Shown here: positions 1-9,864 of the stretch, in pieces
Layout: every line of letters starts with the position of its first letter
Position numbering within the stretch: position 1 is the first letter of the stretch
Source: JALZEG01 sp046263255
GTDB taxonomy: Bacteria; Actinomycetota; CADDZG01; WHSQ01
Length of the DNA: 64,000 bases
Assembly: GCA_046263255.1 (NCBI GenBank)
Contig: JBHELD010000033.1
Span: forward strand, 86,510 to 150,509
Direction of reading: 5' to 3'
The notes under the pieces: generated by a model
Seen by the model: the letters and a program-made list of their open reading frames with translations, nothing else
Database searches by the model: none
What the model was told of the DNA's origin: nothing
Position numbers and translations under genes: made by a program

Positions 1-1
1 C

Positions 2-265
2 GCGGGGCGAAAGGTCCGCGTGTACAAGGACTTCGTCCTGCTCCTCGACGACTACCTCGTCACCCGCGTGATCGAGCTGGTCGTGCACGTCGACGACCTC
101 GCGGCGAGCGTGGGAGCGGCAGCGCCGCCTTTGCCTCGGGACGCCACGCGCATCGCGATCGACGCGCTGGTCGAGATGGCGCGCCTGAAGCACGGGGACC
201 TGGCGGTGTTGAGGGCGCTGACGAGACGGGAGCGAGACGACGTGGGGGCCCTGAGGGTCCTGTAG
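2..265 (+). CDS. Maleylpyruvate isomerase family (mycothiol-dependent/DinB-like) protein, C-terminal part
   Basis: The reading frame is open to the left edge of the window, so only the last 87 residues are visible and the start is missing. The segment RVIELVVHVDDLAASVG matches the characteristic R-x-x-E-L-x-V-H-x-D-D-L stretch of actinobacterial proteins annotated as maleylpyruvate isomerase family mycothiol-dependent enzymes; the histidine is a metal ligand in that family. These are soluble thiol-dependent transferases or isomerases whose substrate usually cannot be told from sequence. A GTG at 20 is an internal codon rather than a likely start. A short inverted repeat (AGGGGC/GCCCCT) straddles the stop codon and may act in termination. 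Family call fairly sure, substrate unknown. Confidence 0.65.
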   Translation, partial: AGRKVRVYKDFVLLLDDYLVTRVIELVVHVDDLAASVGAAAPPLPRDATRIAIDALVEMARLKHGDLAVLRALTRRERDDVGALRVL

Positions 266-510
266 GGGCGACCGCCCCTGGAAGGCGGCGCCCACCCGCC
301 CGGCAGACGTGCGACCCGGACGGGCTGCGGCGGCCGACGTGCGCGCGGGCCCCGCGAGAGCCTTTGTTTTCTTCCGAAAGTCTTCTGGAGAAAGCCGGGC
401 GCGCCCGGCGCGACCGCGAGCACGGGTCCGACGCGCGCTCGCGCCGTCAGGACAACATGCGCGGGCCCCCGTGGTTCGGCTCCCGGTAGGCGGGGCATAT
501 CGTCGTAACG

Positions 511-2634
<2,124 letters not shown>

Positions 2635-2641
2635 GCACCGC

Positions 2642-5116
2642 GTGCCGGCCGGCGTCCGCGCGACGTACCGCGTCCAGCTGAATCCCGGCTTCACGTTCGA
2701 CGATGCCGCCGCGCTCACGTCCTACCTCGCGCGGCTCGGGATCAGCCATCTCTACTGCTCGCCGTACCTCCAGGCGGCGGCCGGCAGCACCCACGGCTAC
2801 GACGTCACCGATTACTCACGGGTGAGCCAAGAGCTCGGCGGCGCCGAGGCCCACGCGCGGATGTGCGCGGCGCTCGACCGGGCGCGCCTCGGACACGTCC
2901 TCGACATCGTGCCGAACCACATGGCGGTCTCGGATCCCAGCAACGCGTGGTGGTGGGACGTGCTGAAGCACGGCCCCGACAGCAGGTACGCGAGCTACTT
3001 CGACATCGACTGGGACCCGCCCGAGGCGGCGCTGCGCCGGAACATCCTCGTCCCGATCCTCGGCGACCACTACGGCCGCGTCCTCGAAGCCGGCGAGCTG
3101 CGCCTCGTCGACGAGGAGCGCGGAATCGTCCTCCGGTACCACGACCACGTCCTGCCGGTCGCTCCCGGAACCGTTCCCGACGGCCGGGCCGTGCACGAGG
3201 TCAACGCACACCCCGACACCCTGCACGCCGTGCTCGAGCGCCAGCACTATCGCGTCGCCTTTTGGCGGGCCGGCGACCGCGAGCTCAACTACCGGCGGTT
3301 CTTCGACATCAAGACGCTCGCGGCACTGCGCATCGAGGACGAGCGCGTGTTCGAGGACACGCACGCGCTCGTCCTGTCGATGATCGACGACGCGATCCTC
3401 GACGGGCTGCGCATCGACCACATCGACGGCCTGCGCGATCCCGCCGCCTACCTCGACCGGCTGCGGGCGAGGGCGCCGGACGCGTATCTCGTCGTCGAGA
3501 AGATCCTGGGAGCCGGAGAGGACCTGCCGGAGTCGTGGTCGGTGGAGGGAACCACCGGGTACGACTTCCTCAACGTCGTGAACGGGCTCTTCGTCGATCC
3601 CGCCGCGGAGAAGGCGATGTCCGACGTCTACGTCGAGTTCACGCGCCGGCCCGCGGACCTCGCAGAGATCGTCCGCGCGAAGAAGCTCTTCATCATGCGC
3701 GACGTCCTCGCCAGCGACGTAGAGCGTCTGACGGCGCTCTTCGTCGGCGTGGTGGAGACGCACCGCCGATACCGCGACTACACTCGCTACGAGCTGCGCG
3801 AGGCGATCCGCGAGACGATCGCGGCGTTCCCCGTCTACCGCACCTACCTCGACACCCGCACGCGGCGGGCAAGCGAGCAGGACGTCGCGCACGTGCAGGA
3901 GGCGATCGAGGAAGCCGCCGCGCGGCGGCCGGACCTCGACCGCGAGCTGTTCGAGTTTCTGTGCGAGCTCCTCCTCATGCGCGTCAAACCCCAGACGGAG
4001 GCGGCCGACGCGTTCGTCCTGCGCTTCCAGCAGACGACCGGGCCGGTGATGGCGAAGGGTGTTGAGGACACGGTCTTCTACACCTTCAACCGCCTCGTGT
4101 CGTTGAACGAGGTCGGAGCCGACCTGGGGTGCTTCGGGACCACGCTCGAGGCGTTCCACGACCACGGCGCGCGGGCGCAACGGCGCTGGCCGCGCGCGAT
4201 GCTGGCGACCTCGACGCACGACACCAAGCGATCCGAAGACGTGCGGGCACGGATCGACCTTCTGTCGGAGATACCCGCGCGGTGGGCCGAGGCGGTGCTG
4301 CGATGGAGGGACCTCAACGACCGGCACCGCAGCGGCGGCGTCCCCGACCGCAACGCGGAATACCTCCTCTACCAGACGCTCGTGGGCACGTGGCCCATCG
4401 AGACCGAGCGCGCGGTCGCGTTCATGGAGAAGGCCTCGAAGGAGGCGAAGGCGCACACGTCGTGGGTCGACCCCGCCCCCGACTACGACGAGGGGCTGGC
4501 GCACTTCGTCCGGTCGATACTCGGCGACCGGGCGTTCCTCGACCTGCTCGACGAGTTCGTCGCCCCGCTCGTCGGGCCGGGGAGGACGAATTCGCTGGCG
4601 CAGACCGCGATCAAGCTCACGTTCCCGGGCGTGCCCGACGTCTATCAGGGAACGGAGCTGTGGGATCTAAGCCTCGTCGACCCCGACAACCGCCGGCCCG
4701 TCGACTACCCGGCGAGGGCTCGCCTGCTCGAGGAGGCGATCGCGGGAGACGCGGACGGCGCGCTCGAACGGATGGACGAGGGGCTCCCGAAGCTCTTCCT
4801 GACGCAGCGCGTGCTCGCGCTGCGCGCGCGGCACGCGGAGGCGTTCGGCGGCGAGTCGTCCTACGACGCGCTGTGGGCGACGGGGCCGCGGGCGGCGCAC
4901 GTCGTCGCGTTCGTGCGCGGCGGAACGATCCTGACCGTCGCGCCGCGGCTCCCGCTGACCCTCGAAGGCGAATGGCGCGAGACGTACCTCGCGCTTCCCG
5001 CGGACGAGTGGACCGACGTTCTCACCGGGGCGACGTTCTCCGGAAACGTCCCGATGAAGGAGCTGCTGGCGGGGTTCCCGGTCGTGGTCGCAGAGCGGAG
5101 CCGGTCCCGCAAGTGA
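2642..5116 (+). CDS. treY: Malto-oligosyltrehalose synthase TreY
   Basis: An intramolecular transglucosylase that turns the reducing-end alpha-1,4 bond of a maltodextrin into an alpha,alpha-1,1 bond, giving maltooligosyl trehalose in the cytoplasm. The 824-residue protein begins VPAGVRATYRVQLNPGFTF, with the YRxQ-pattern opening typical of TreY, and contains YCSPYLQAAAGSTHGYDV. Likely catalytic residues are D259 (LRIDHIDGL), E286 (VVEKILG) and D527 (TSTHDTKRSED). The GTG at 2642 lies 7 bp after glgX, and the 3' end overlaps treZ by 4 nt (GTGA), which suggests translational coupling. The glgX-treY-treZ order is a standard trehalose-from-glycogen operon. Confidence 0.95.
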   Translation: MPAGVRATYRVQLNPGFTFDDAAALTSYLARLGISHLYCSPYLQAAAGSTHGYDVTDYSRVSQELGGAEAHARMCAALDRARLGHVLDIVPNHMAVSDPSNAWWWDVLKHGPDSRYASYFDIDWDPPEAALRRNILVPILGDHYGRVLEAGELRLVDEERGIVLRYHDHVLPVAPGTVPDGRAVHEVNAHPDTLHAVLERQHYRVAFWRAGDRELNYRRFFDIKTLAALRIEDERVFEDTHALVLSMIDDAILDGLRIDHIDGLRDPAAYLDRLRARAPDAYLVVEKILGAGEDLPESWSVEGTTGYDFLNVVNGLFVDPAAEKAMSDVYVEFTRRPADLAEIVRAKKLFIMRDVLASDVERLTALFVGVVETHRRYRDYTRYELREAIRETIAAFPVYRTYLDTRTRRASEQDVAHVQEAIEEAAARRPDLDRELFEFLCELLLMRVKPQTEAADAFVLRFQQTTGPVMAKGVEDTVFYTFNRLVSLNEVGADLGCFGTTLEAFHDHGARAQRRWPRAMLATSTHDTKRSEDVRARIDLLSEIPARWAEAVLRWRDLNDRHRSGGVPDRNAEYLLYQTLVGTWPIETERAVAFMEKASKEAKAHTSWVDPAPDYDEGLAHFVRSILGDRAFLDLLDEFVAPLVGPGRTNSLAQTAIKLTFPGVPDVYQGTELWDLSLVDPDNRRPVDYPARARLLEEAIAGDADGALERMDEGLPKLFLTQRVLALRARHAEAFGGESSYDALWATGPRAAHVVAFVRGGTILTVAPRLPLTLEGEWRETYLALPADEWTDVLTGATFSGNVPMKELLAGFPVVVAERSRSRK

Positions 5117-6828
5117 CGGACCTCGGCGTCTGGGCCCCGGCCCCCGAGCGCGTGGAGGTGGTCGTCCGCGACCGCCGCCACCCGATGACGCGCGACGGGC
5201 GCGGCTGGTGGCGGGCTCGCGTCGAGGCGCGGCCGGGCGACGACTACGGCTTCTCCCTGGACGGCGGCGAGCCCCTTCCCGATCCGCGCTCGCCGTGGCA
5301 GCCGAACGGCGTGCACGGGCTCTCGCGCGTGCTCGACCAGTCGTCGTACGACTGGGGCGACGCCGGGTGGCGGGGTCGTCCGCTCGCTTCCGCGGTCCTC
5401 TACGAGCTCCACGTCGGGACGTTCACGCCCGAGGGCACGTTCGAAGCCGCTGTCGACAAGCTCGACCACCTCGTCCGCCTGGGCATCACGCACGTAGAGC
5501 TGATGCCGGTCGCGCAGTTCCCCGGCGAGCGCGGCTGGGGGTACGACGGCGTAGACCTCTACGCGCCGCACGAAGGCTACGGGGGCCCCGAGGGCCTCAA
5601 ACGACTGGTGGACGCGTGCCACGCGCGCGGGCTCGGCGTGATCGCGGACGTCGTCTACAACCACCTCGGACCCGCGGGGAACTACCTGGCCTCGTTCGGC
5701 CCCTACTTCACCGACCGCTACGCGACGCCCTGGGGCCAGGCGGTCAACTTCGACGGCCCCGGTAGCGTCGAGGTGCGGAAGTTCTTCGGCGACAACGCGC
5801 TGATGTGGCTGCGCGACTACCACTGCGACGGCCTCAGGCTGGACGCGATCCACGCGATCCTCGACGCGTCGGCGATCCACATCCTCGAGGAGCTGCAGCT
5901 GCGCGTCGAGGAGCTCGAGACGCACCTCGACCGCGACCTCTTCCTCGTCGCCGAGAGCGACCTCAACGACCCGCGCGTCGTCGGTCGGAGGGAGGTCGGC
6001 GGCTACGGCCTCGACGCGCAGTGGAGCGACGACTTCCATCACGCCCTCCACGCGGTGCTGACCGGCGAGAGCGACGGCTACTACGCCGACTTCGGCAGGG
6101 TCGAGCACGTCGCGAAGGCGCTGCGCGAAGGGTTCGTGCATGCCGGGACCTACAGCGGGTACCGGGGGCGCGTCCACGGCCGACCCGCAGCGAGGTTGCC
6201 GGGATACCGCTTCCTCGGCTATCTGCAGAACCACGATCAGATCGGCAACCGCGCCGTCGGCGAGCGCAGCACCGCGCTGATGAGCCCGGAGCTGCTGAAG
6301 GTGGGGGCCGCGCTCGTGCTGACGGCGCCGTTCGTCCCGATGCTCTTCATGGGCGAAGAGTGGGGTGCGTCCACGCCGTTCCTCTACTTCACCGGGCATG
6401 CCGACCGCGAGCTCGGCCGCGCCGTCGGCGAGGGCCGCAAGCGCGAGTTCGCGGCGTTCGGCTGGGACCCCGACACGATCCCCGACCCGCAGGATCCCGC
6501 GACGTTCGAACGGTCGAAGCTCGACTGGACCGAGCTCGAGGAGCAGCCGCACGCCGACCTCCTCGAATGGCACCGGCGTCTGATCGGGCTCCGGCGTGAG
6601 TGGCCCGAGCTGTCGGACGGGCGACTCGACCGGGTCGAGATCGACCACGGAGCGACCTGGCTCACGATGACGAGGGGCCGCGTCACGGTCGCGTGCAACT
6701 TCGGCGGCGATGCCGTCGACGTCCCGGCGCGAGGCGGCCGCGTGGCGCTGGCCTCGGGCAAGGAGCCGCAAACGCGCGGCGGGACGGCGCGTCTCGATCC
6801 CGCCGGCGTGACGATCTGGACGCGCTAG
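5113..6828 (+). CDS. treZ: Malto-oligosyltrehalose trehalohydrolase TreZ
   Basis: Hydrolyses the alpha-1,4 bond next to the trehalose unit made by TreY and so releases free trehalose. The frame is open much further upstream, but the GTG at 5113 overlapping the treY stop gives the expected TreZ length (571 aa) and a proper N-terminus (DLGVWAPAPERVEVVV, the CBM48-like domain). The GH13 barrel follows with YNHLGPAGNYLASFGPYF, D244 (GLRLDAIHAI), E281 (LVAESDLNDPRVV) and D375 (LQNHDQIGNR), the expected nucleophile, acid/base and stabilising residue. LFMGEEWG near the C-terminal part is also typical. It closes the glgX-treY-treZ operon. Confidence 0.94.
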   Translation: MTDLGVWAPAPERVEVVVRDRRHPMTRDGRGWWRARVEARPGDDYGFSLDGGEPLPDPRSPWQPNGVHGLSRVLDQSSYDWGDAGWRGRPLASAVLYELHVGTFTPEGTFEAAVDKLDHLVRLGITHVELMPVAQFPGERGWGYDGVDLYAPHEGYGGPEGLKRLVDACHARGLGVIADVVYNHLGPAGNYLASFGPYFTDRYATPWGQAVNFDGPGSVEVRKFFGDNALMWLRDYHCDGLRLDAIHAILDASAIHILEELQLRVEELETHLDRDLFLVAESDLNDPRVVGRREVGGYGLDAQWSDDFHHALHAVLTGESDGYYADFGRVEHVAKALREGFVHAGTYSGYRGRVHGRPAARLPGYRFLGYLQNHDQIGNRAVGERSTALMSPELLKVGAALVLTAPFVPMLFMGEEWGASTPFLYFTGHADRELGRAVGEGRKREFAAFGWDPDTIPDPQDPATFERSKLDWTELEEQPHADLLEWHRRLIGLRREWPELSDGRLDRVEIDHGATWLTMTRGRVTVACNFGGDAVDVPARGGRVALASGKEPQTRGGTARLDPAGVTIWTR

Positions 6829-6866
6829 CCGGGAACGCGCGGCACGGCGCTACGGTTGGAGCCGGT

Positions 6867-7235
6867 ATGGACGCTCAGCCGGAGGTCACGTTCGAGGACC
6901 TGGTCGCGGACGCGATCGACTCGCTGCCGCTCGAGCTCGCGGCGCGGATGGAGAACGTCGAGGTCGTCGTCGAGGAGGAGCCCCCGCCCGAGATGGTCGG
7001 ACGGCTCGCGCCGGGCTCGACGCTGCTCGGGCTGTACCACGGCGTCCCGCTGACCCAGCGCGGTCACTACGACGGGATGCTGCCCGACAAGATCTCGATC
7101 TACCGGGGGCCGATCACCAGGATGGCGCGCACGCCCGAGCGGATCCGCGAGCAGGTCCGGCGCACGGTGATCCACGAGATCGCGCACCACTTCGGGATCG
7201 ACGACCACCGCCTCCACGAGCTGGGCTGGGGATGA
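6867..7235 (+). CDS. Zincin-like metallopeptidase family protein (PF06262/DUF1025 type)
   Basis: A small 122-residue protein with a C-terminal HExxH motif (VIHEIAHHFGIDDHRLHELG) and the IYRGPITR segment found in the short metallopeptidase family formerly called DUF1025. Members are soluble, lack a signal peptide and have unknown substrates. The frame is open upstream inside treZ, but the ATG at 6867 gives a protein that starts and ends like the family, so it was chosen. It follows treZ by 38 bp on the same strand and may be cotranscribed, but nothing links it to trehalose metabolism. Family call good, function unknown. Confidence 0.85.
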   Translation: MDAQPEVTFEDLVADAIDSLPLELAARMENVEVVVEEEPPPEMVGRLAPGSTLLGLYHGVPLTQRGHYDGMLPDKISIYRGPITRMARTPERIREQVRRTVIHEIAHHFGIDDHRLHELGWG

Positions 7236-7248
7236 CCCCCGCCGCGCG

Positions 7249-7701
7249 TCAGGCGCGGCCGAACGTCGCGACGACCGTGCCGCGGGTGGGCGTGCTCGGT
7301 GTAGCGGTCCCGGGGCAGACGCCCCCGATCACGTGGACGAGCAGCTCGATCCCCTTCCGGACGCAGATGGGCTCGTCGGTCGCGCCGCAGAAGTCGCGGT
7401 AGTGATGGCCGCCCGGCATCGAGTAGACCGCGCCGTAGACGGCTCCCCCCGTCGTGTCGCGGATCTCGAGGTTCACCCACCGATCGCGCCGCGCGCTCGG
7501 AACGATCGTGCACCCGATCTGCATCTCGCAGTCGTAGTACCACCCGTAGACCACCGTGGCGTGAGCGCCCAGAGCGGGACTCTGGTAGGGGAACTCGGCC
7601 GGGACGGCCGCCCGACGCGCGGCCCCGCTGGCCGGGGCCGCGAGCGACGCGGCCACGAGGACGGCCGTGAACGCCGCACCTGCGAGCCTTCCAAAGTTCA
7701 C
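7249..7701 (-). CDS. Exported protein of unknown function
   Basis: A 150-residue protein not recognised from any family. It has a clear signal peptide (basic start, hydrophobic stretch AAFTAVLVAASLAAPASG, Ala-rich cleavage region near residue 27). The mature part has several cysteines (DCEMQIGC, FCGATDEPIC, GVCPG), suggesting disulfides, and a GGHHYRDFC stretch. The GTG at 7701 is preceded by an AGGAGG ribosome site on the minus strand, which fixes the start. It converges with the metallopeptidase gene and diverges from the small secreted peptide cluster starting at 7904. Its place among other small exported proteins hints at an envelope or extracellular role only. Confidence 0.7.
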   Translation of the reverse strand: MNFGRLAGAAFTAVLVAASLAAPASGAARRAAVPAEFPYQSPALGAHATVVYGWYYDCEMQIGCTIVPSARRDRWVNLEIRDTTGGAVYGAVYSMPGGHHYRDFCGATDEPICVRKGIELLVHVIGGVCPGTATPSTPTRGTVVATFGRA

Positions 7702-7781
7702 ATCGACCTCCTCAAGAAGTACCTCGGCGTGTAACGTTCGCCGCTCTCACCCGATCCCCTGCGCGGATACCGGAGTTAATC

Positions 7782-7791
7782 GGAAATTTCC
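7782..7791. promoter_or_regulatory. Perfect 10-bp palindrome in AT-rich leader
   Basis: GGAAATTTCC is a perfect palindrome in an unusually AT-rich patch (about 7773-7817) between the divergent starts at 7701 and 7904. It could be an operator for either gene. No known regulator motif is claimed. Confidence 0.3.
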
Positions 7792-7815
7792 TGACAAAAC
7801 AGATTTTTTTACTTT

Positions 7816-7845
7816 TTCGGGAGGAATGGGGGCAAACCTCCCGAA
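7816..7845 (+). promoter_or_regulatory. Hairpin in the 5' leader of the small secreted peptide cluster
   Basis: TTCGGGAGG (7816-7824) and CCTCCCGAA (7837-7845) form a perfect 9-bp stem with a 12-nt loop directly after a T-rich run, about 60 bp before the ATG at 7904. It could be a leader structure, an attenuator or the terminator of an upstream transcript. A separate AAGGAGG site at 7891 serves translation of the gene. Confidence 0.4.
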
Positions 7846-7903
7846 CAAGGCATCTCTTAGAAGCGGCGGCAACGGAGCCGTCGCGGGAACAAGGAGGTCC
7901 GAG

Positions 7904-8101
7904 ATGCGCAACAAGATCGCTCGGAGGGTCACAGGACTCCTCGCCGCCGGCCTGGTGTCGGCGGTCGCGTTCGCGCCGGCCGCGTTCGCGAGCGACAGCA
8001 ACGTCGTCTCCGCGGAGCCCTGCCCCGAGGGCTACAAGGGCGTGGTCGCCGGTACGTCCGGAGGTTTCGAGGTCTTCGCCTGCACGAACCTGCTTCCGTA
8101 G
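7904..8101 (+). CDS. Small secreted peptide, CPEGYKGV family, copy 1
   Basis: A 65-residue protein with an AAGGAGG ribosome site 6 nt before the ATG. An N-terminal signal peptide (RNKIARR, then a hydrophobic stretch ending AFA-S near residue 29) leaves a mature peptide of about 36 residues with two cysteines: AEPCPEGYKGVVAG and FACTNLLP. The same layout recurs in the next two genes, so this is the first of three tandem paralogues. The family is not recognised. Two cysteines about 20 residues apart suggest one disulfide. Possible roles include an extracellular signal, inhibitor or envelope peptide, but the sequence does not decide among them. Confidence 0.75.
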   Translation: MRNKIARRVTGLLAAGLVSAVAFAPAAFASDSNVVSAEPCPEGYKGVVAGTSGGFEVFACTNLLP

Positions 8102-8126
8102 GGAAGGCACGACGGGCGGCCTCCAA

Positions 8127-8142
8127 CCCCGCGGGAGCGGGG
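8127..8142 (+). terminator. GC-rich hairpin between secreted peptide copies 1 and 2
   Basis: CCCCGC and GCGGGG pair around a GGGA loop, with an outer CGGC/GCCG pairing, followed by TCCTTTCC. It lies between the first two small peptide genes and may cause partial termination or processing. Confidence 0.45.
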
Positions 8143-8179
8143 GCCGTCCTTTCCATCACGCTACGGAGGAGGCAGCAAC

Positions 8180-8377
8180 GTGAAGAATCTGAAGAGAGGC
8201 GTGGTCGCCGCGCTGCTGGCCGCGGCCGCGCTCGTCCCGGCGGCGCCGGCTTCGGCGGACACCCTGCGCTTCGAGTCGTGCCCTGAGGGCACGAGAGGCG
8301 TCGTGATCGGCGTCACCACGTCGGCAACGGGCGAGAAGTGGGTCTTCGCCTGTGTCCGGCCGATCAGCTGGACCTAA
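8180..8377 (+). CDS. Small secreted peptide, CPEGYKGV family, copy 2
   Basis: A 65-residue protein starting with GTG behind GGAGGAGG. The signal peptide (KNLKRG, an Ala/Leu-rich core and PASA-D near residue 26) leaves a mature peptide with ESCPEGTRGVVIG and WVFACVRPISWT. The motif and the two cysteines align with copies 1 and 3, but this is the most divergent copy: Thr-Arg replaces Tyr-Lys and the C-terminus differs. The central part (TTSATGEKW) has no charged cluster in common with copy 1. Function unknown. It sits between its paralogues on the same strand, 78 bp after the first and 23 bp before the third. Confidence 0.75.
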   Translation: MKNLKRGVVAALLAAAALVPAAPASADTLRFESCPEGTRGVVIGVTTSATGEKWVFACVRPISWT

Positions 8378-8400
8378 CGAGAATTCGAGGAGGTAACGAA

Positions 8401-8592
8401 ATGCGCAAGCTCACCGCTCTGGCGTTCGCGCTGGCGGCCGCTCTGCCCGTCGCTCTGGCCCCGGCGGCTCATGCGTCGGACCAGTTCGTGACGGCGGAGG
8501 CGTGCCCCGAGGGTTACAAGGGCGTCATCGTCGGCTACGACCATCCGAAGTTCGGCGAGAACTACGTCTTCGTCTGCACGAACATCGTCTAG
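8401..8592 (+). CDS. Small secreted peptide, CPEGYKGV family, copy 3
   Basis: A 63-residue protein whose ATG follows GAGGAGG at 8388. The signal peptide ends at HAS-D near residue 25. The mature part contains EACPEGYKGVIVG, a variable DHPKFGENY segment and FVCTNIV. It is closest to copy 1 at the motif and at the C-terminal CTN. A strong terminator follows directly, so the three genes form one short transcription unit with an internal weak hairpin. The copies differ most between the two cysteines, which would fit a variable loop on a conserved disulfide scaffold; that is inference. Confidence 0.75.
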   Translation: MRKLTALAFALAAALPVALAPAAHASDQFVTAEACPEGYKGVIVGYDHPKFGENYVFVCTNIV

Positions 8593-8603
8593 GCGACGAA
8601 CGC

Positions 8604-8635
8604 AAAGAGGCGGGGGCCGAAGCCCCCGCCTCTTT
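8604..8635 (+). terminator. Strong intrinsic terminator after the peptide triplet
   Basis: AAAGAGGCGGGGGC (8604-8617) and GCCCCCGCCTCTTT (8622-8635) form a perfect 14-bp stem with a CGAA loop. It lies between the plus-strand triplet and the minus-strand gene ending at 8667 and is symmetrical enough to serve both directions. Confidence 0.85.
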
Positions 8636-8666
8636 CGTGGTTCGGCCGGGCAGGCCGCTCGGCCGG

Positions 8667-8927
8667 CTAGGTCAAGCAGGCGAAGAGCTGCTGGCCGATC
8701 GCGCCACCCGTGCAGTAGACGTGCGGGGTCGGGACCGACACCGGGTGGCACGGCGGAAACACGATGTAGACGCAGTCCTCGATCGGCTCGCCGCCGGTGG
8801 GGTCGACGCACTGGTAGATGGTGCCGGTGGTGCCGACGCACACCGTCTGCGCGGACGCCGGCGGACTCACTGCCATGCTCGCGCCGGCGATCAACCCCGC
8901 GATCCACAGCATCGTCTTACGCGTCAT
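8667..8927 (-). CDS. Small secreted six-cysteine peptide, copy 1
   Basis: An 86-residue protein with a signal peptide (TRKTMLWIAGLIAGASMAVS, cleavage near PASAQ-T). The mature part has six cysteines spaced C-x9-C-x11-C-x7-C-x11-C-x11-C, with QCVDPTGGEPIEDCVYI and PVSVPTPHVYC. The neighbour at 9000-9245 keeps the same spacing up to the last interval, so the two are paralogues. Six spaced cysteines in a secreted peptide suggest three disulfides. The ATG at 8927 has a purine-rich GGAGACGAGG upstream. Family not recognised. The gene faces the CPEG triplet across a shared terminator. Confidence 0.72.
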   Translation of the reverse strand: MTRKTMLWIAGLIAGASMAVSPPASAQTVCVGTTGTIYQCVDPTGGEPIEDCVYIVFPPCHPVSVPTPHVYCTGGAIGQQLFACLT

Positions 8928-8999
8928 CCTCGTCTCCTTCTCTCGTCCTGCCTTCGATCGACGCGGTCCCAGCGCGGGGCCGCGGGTCGCCGCAAACGG

Positions 9000-9245
9000 C
9001 TAGATGTGGCACTCGAGGAGCGGCCGGTCGCCTCCACACGTCACCAACGGCGTCGGGACGAACACCGGCTTGCACGGCGGCGGGCCGACGTAGACGCACT
9101 CGGTGATCCCCGAGCCGCCTGTGGGGTCGACGCACACGTACTGGAACGACTGAGTGCCCGCGCACAAAGGCGAGGACGAGGCCGGCCCCGCCACGATGAC
9201 CGCCAGAAGCAGACCCGCGCCGATAGAGAAGATCCTGCGCCTCAT
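9000..9245 (-). CDS. Small secreted six-cysteine peptide, copy 2
   Basis: The ATG at 9245, behind GTGGGGGTGG, gives an 81-residue protein with a normal signal peptide (RRRIFSIGAGLLLAVIVAG, PASSS). An upstream start at 9317 would add 24 residues before the signal peptide and is rejected. The mature peptide has six cysteines spaced C-x9-C-x11-C-x7-C-x11-C-x8-C, with YVCVDPTGGSGITECVYV and PVFVPTPLVTC, matching its neighbour at 8667-8927. The conserved CVDPTGG and VPTP blocks make the paralogy clear. Function unknown. A 72-bp gap separates the two genes, and they probably share a transcript. Confidence 0.72.
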   Translation of the reverse strand: MRRRIFSIGAGLLLAVIVAGPASSSPLCAGTQSFQYVCVDPTGGSGITECVYVGPPPCKPVFVPTPLVTCGGDRPLLECHI

Positions 9246-9429
9246 TGCGCCACCCCCACTGGGTAGTTCGCCCGGAATTTGCCGGGGCATCTTCCGAGAT
9301 GCCCCCTTACTTGTCAACCCTCGTCACAACGGTGTCCTCCTCCAGGCAACAGAGTCGCGACCGGAGGCGGCCCGAAGCTCGGCCGCCCGGGGGAGGAGAT
9401 GGAGGACGCGGGCTCGAATCATGAGCTAG

Positions 9430-9858
9430 ATGCCTCGACCAGGTTCCCGTCGGTCCGCCCTCGCCGGGGCGGTGGTCTCCCTCACCGCCGCGTCTCTGGT
9501 CGCCGTCCCCGTGTCGCCGTCGCCCGCGGCCGGAGGGGCGGCTCCGAAGTCCGCCACGGTGGTAGCCGAAGGGGGCCCTGCGCCGTTCACCTGGGAGTGG
9601 AACCCGCCTGCCGTCACGATCGGCCGGCGCGGCCGCGTCACCTGGGAGAACCCGACCGACACGACCCACCACGTCACGTTCTGGGACGGTCCCGGCGCGC
9701 CGCACGGGCACCTCGACCCGGGAGGCACGGCGGCGATCCGGTTCAGGAAGCCGGGCGTCTACAAGTACTGGTGCGACATCTTCGGCCACGCCGACATCGT
9801 CACCCTGGGCTACGACAGGGTCTGCGTCGGGATGTGCGGCGAAGTGACGGTGGAGTAG
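9430..9858 (+). CDS. Exported cupredoxin-domain (plastocyanin/amicyanin-like) protein
   Basis: A 142-residue protein with an Ala-rich signal peptide ending near residue 35 and a single cupredoxin fold. WNPPAVTIGRRGRVTWENPT is the usual N-terminal strand pair, THHVTFW supplies the first copper-ligand histidine and YKYWCDIFGH the Cys and second His of a type 1 copper site; GMCGEVTVE is the closing strand. Such proteins act as small periplasmic or extracellular copper electron carriers. An insertion of roughly ten residues between the FGH and the closing strand (DRVCVGMCG) is unusual and adds two cysteines. The partner redox enzyme is not in the window. Confidence 0.8.
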   Translation: MPRPGSRRSALAGAVVSLTAASLVAVPVSPSPAAGGAAPKSATVVAEGGPAPFTWEWNPPAVTIGRRGRVTWENPTDTTHHVTFWDGPGAPHGHLDPGGTAAIRFRKPGVYKYWCDIFGHADIVTLGYDRVCVGMCGEVTVE

Positions 9859-9864
9859 GCGCCG

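Noticed and set aside
9000..9317. Longer start for six-cysteine peptide copy 2
   Set aside because: Would place 24 residues before the signal peptide; the ATG at 9245 has a ribosome site.
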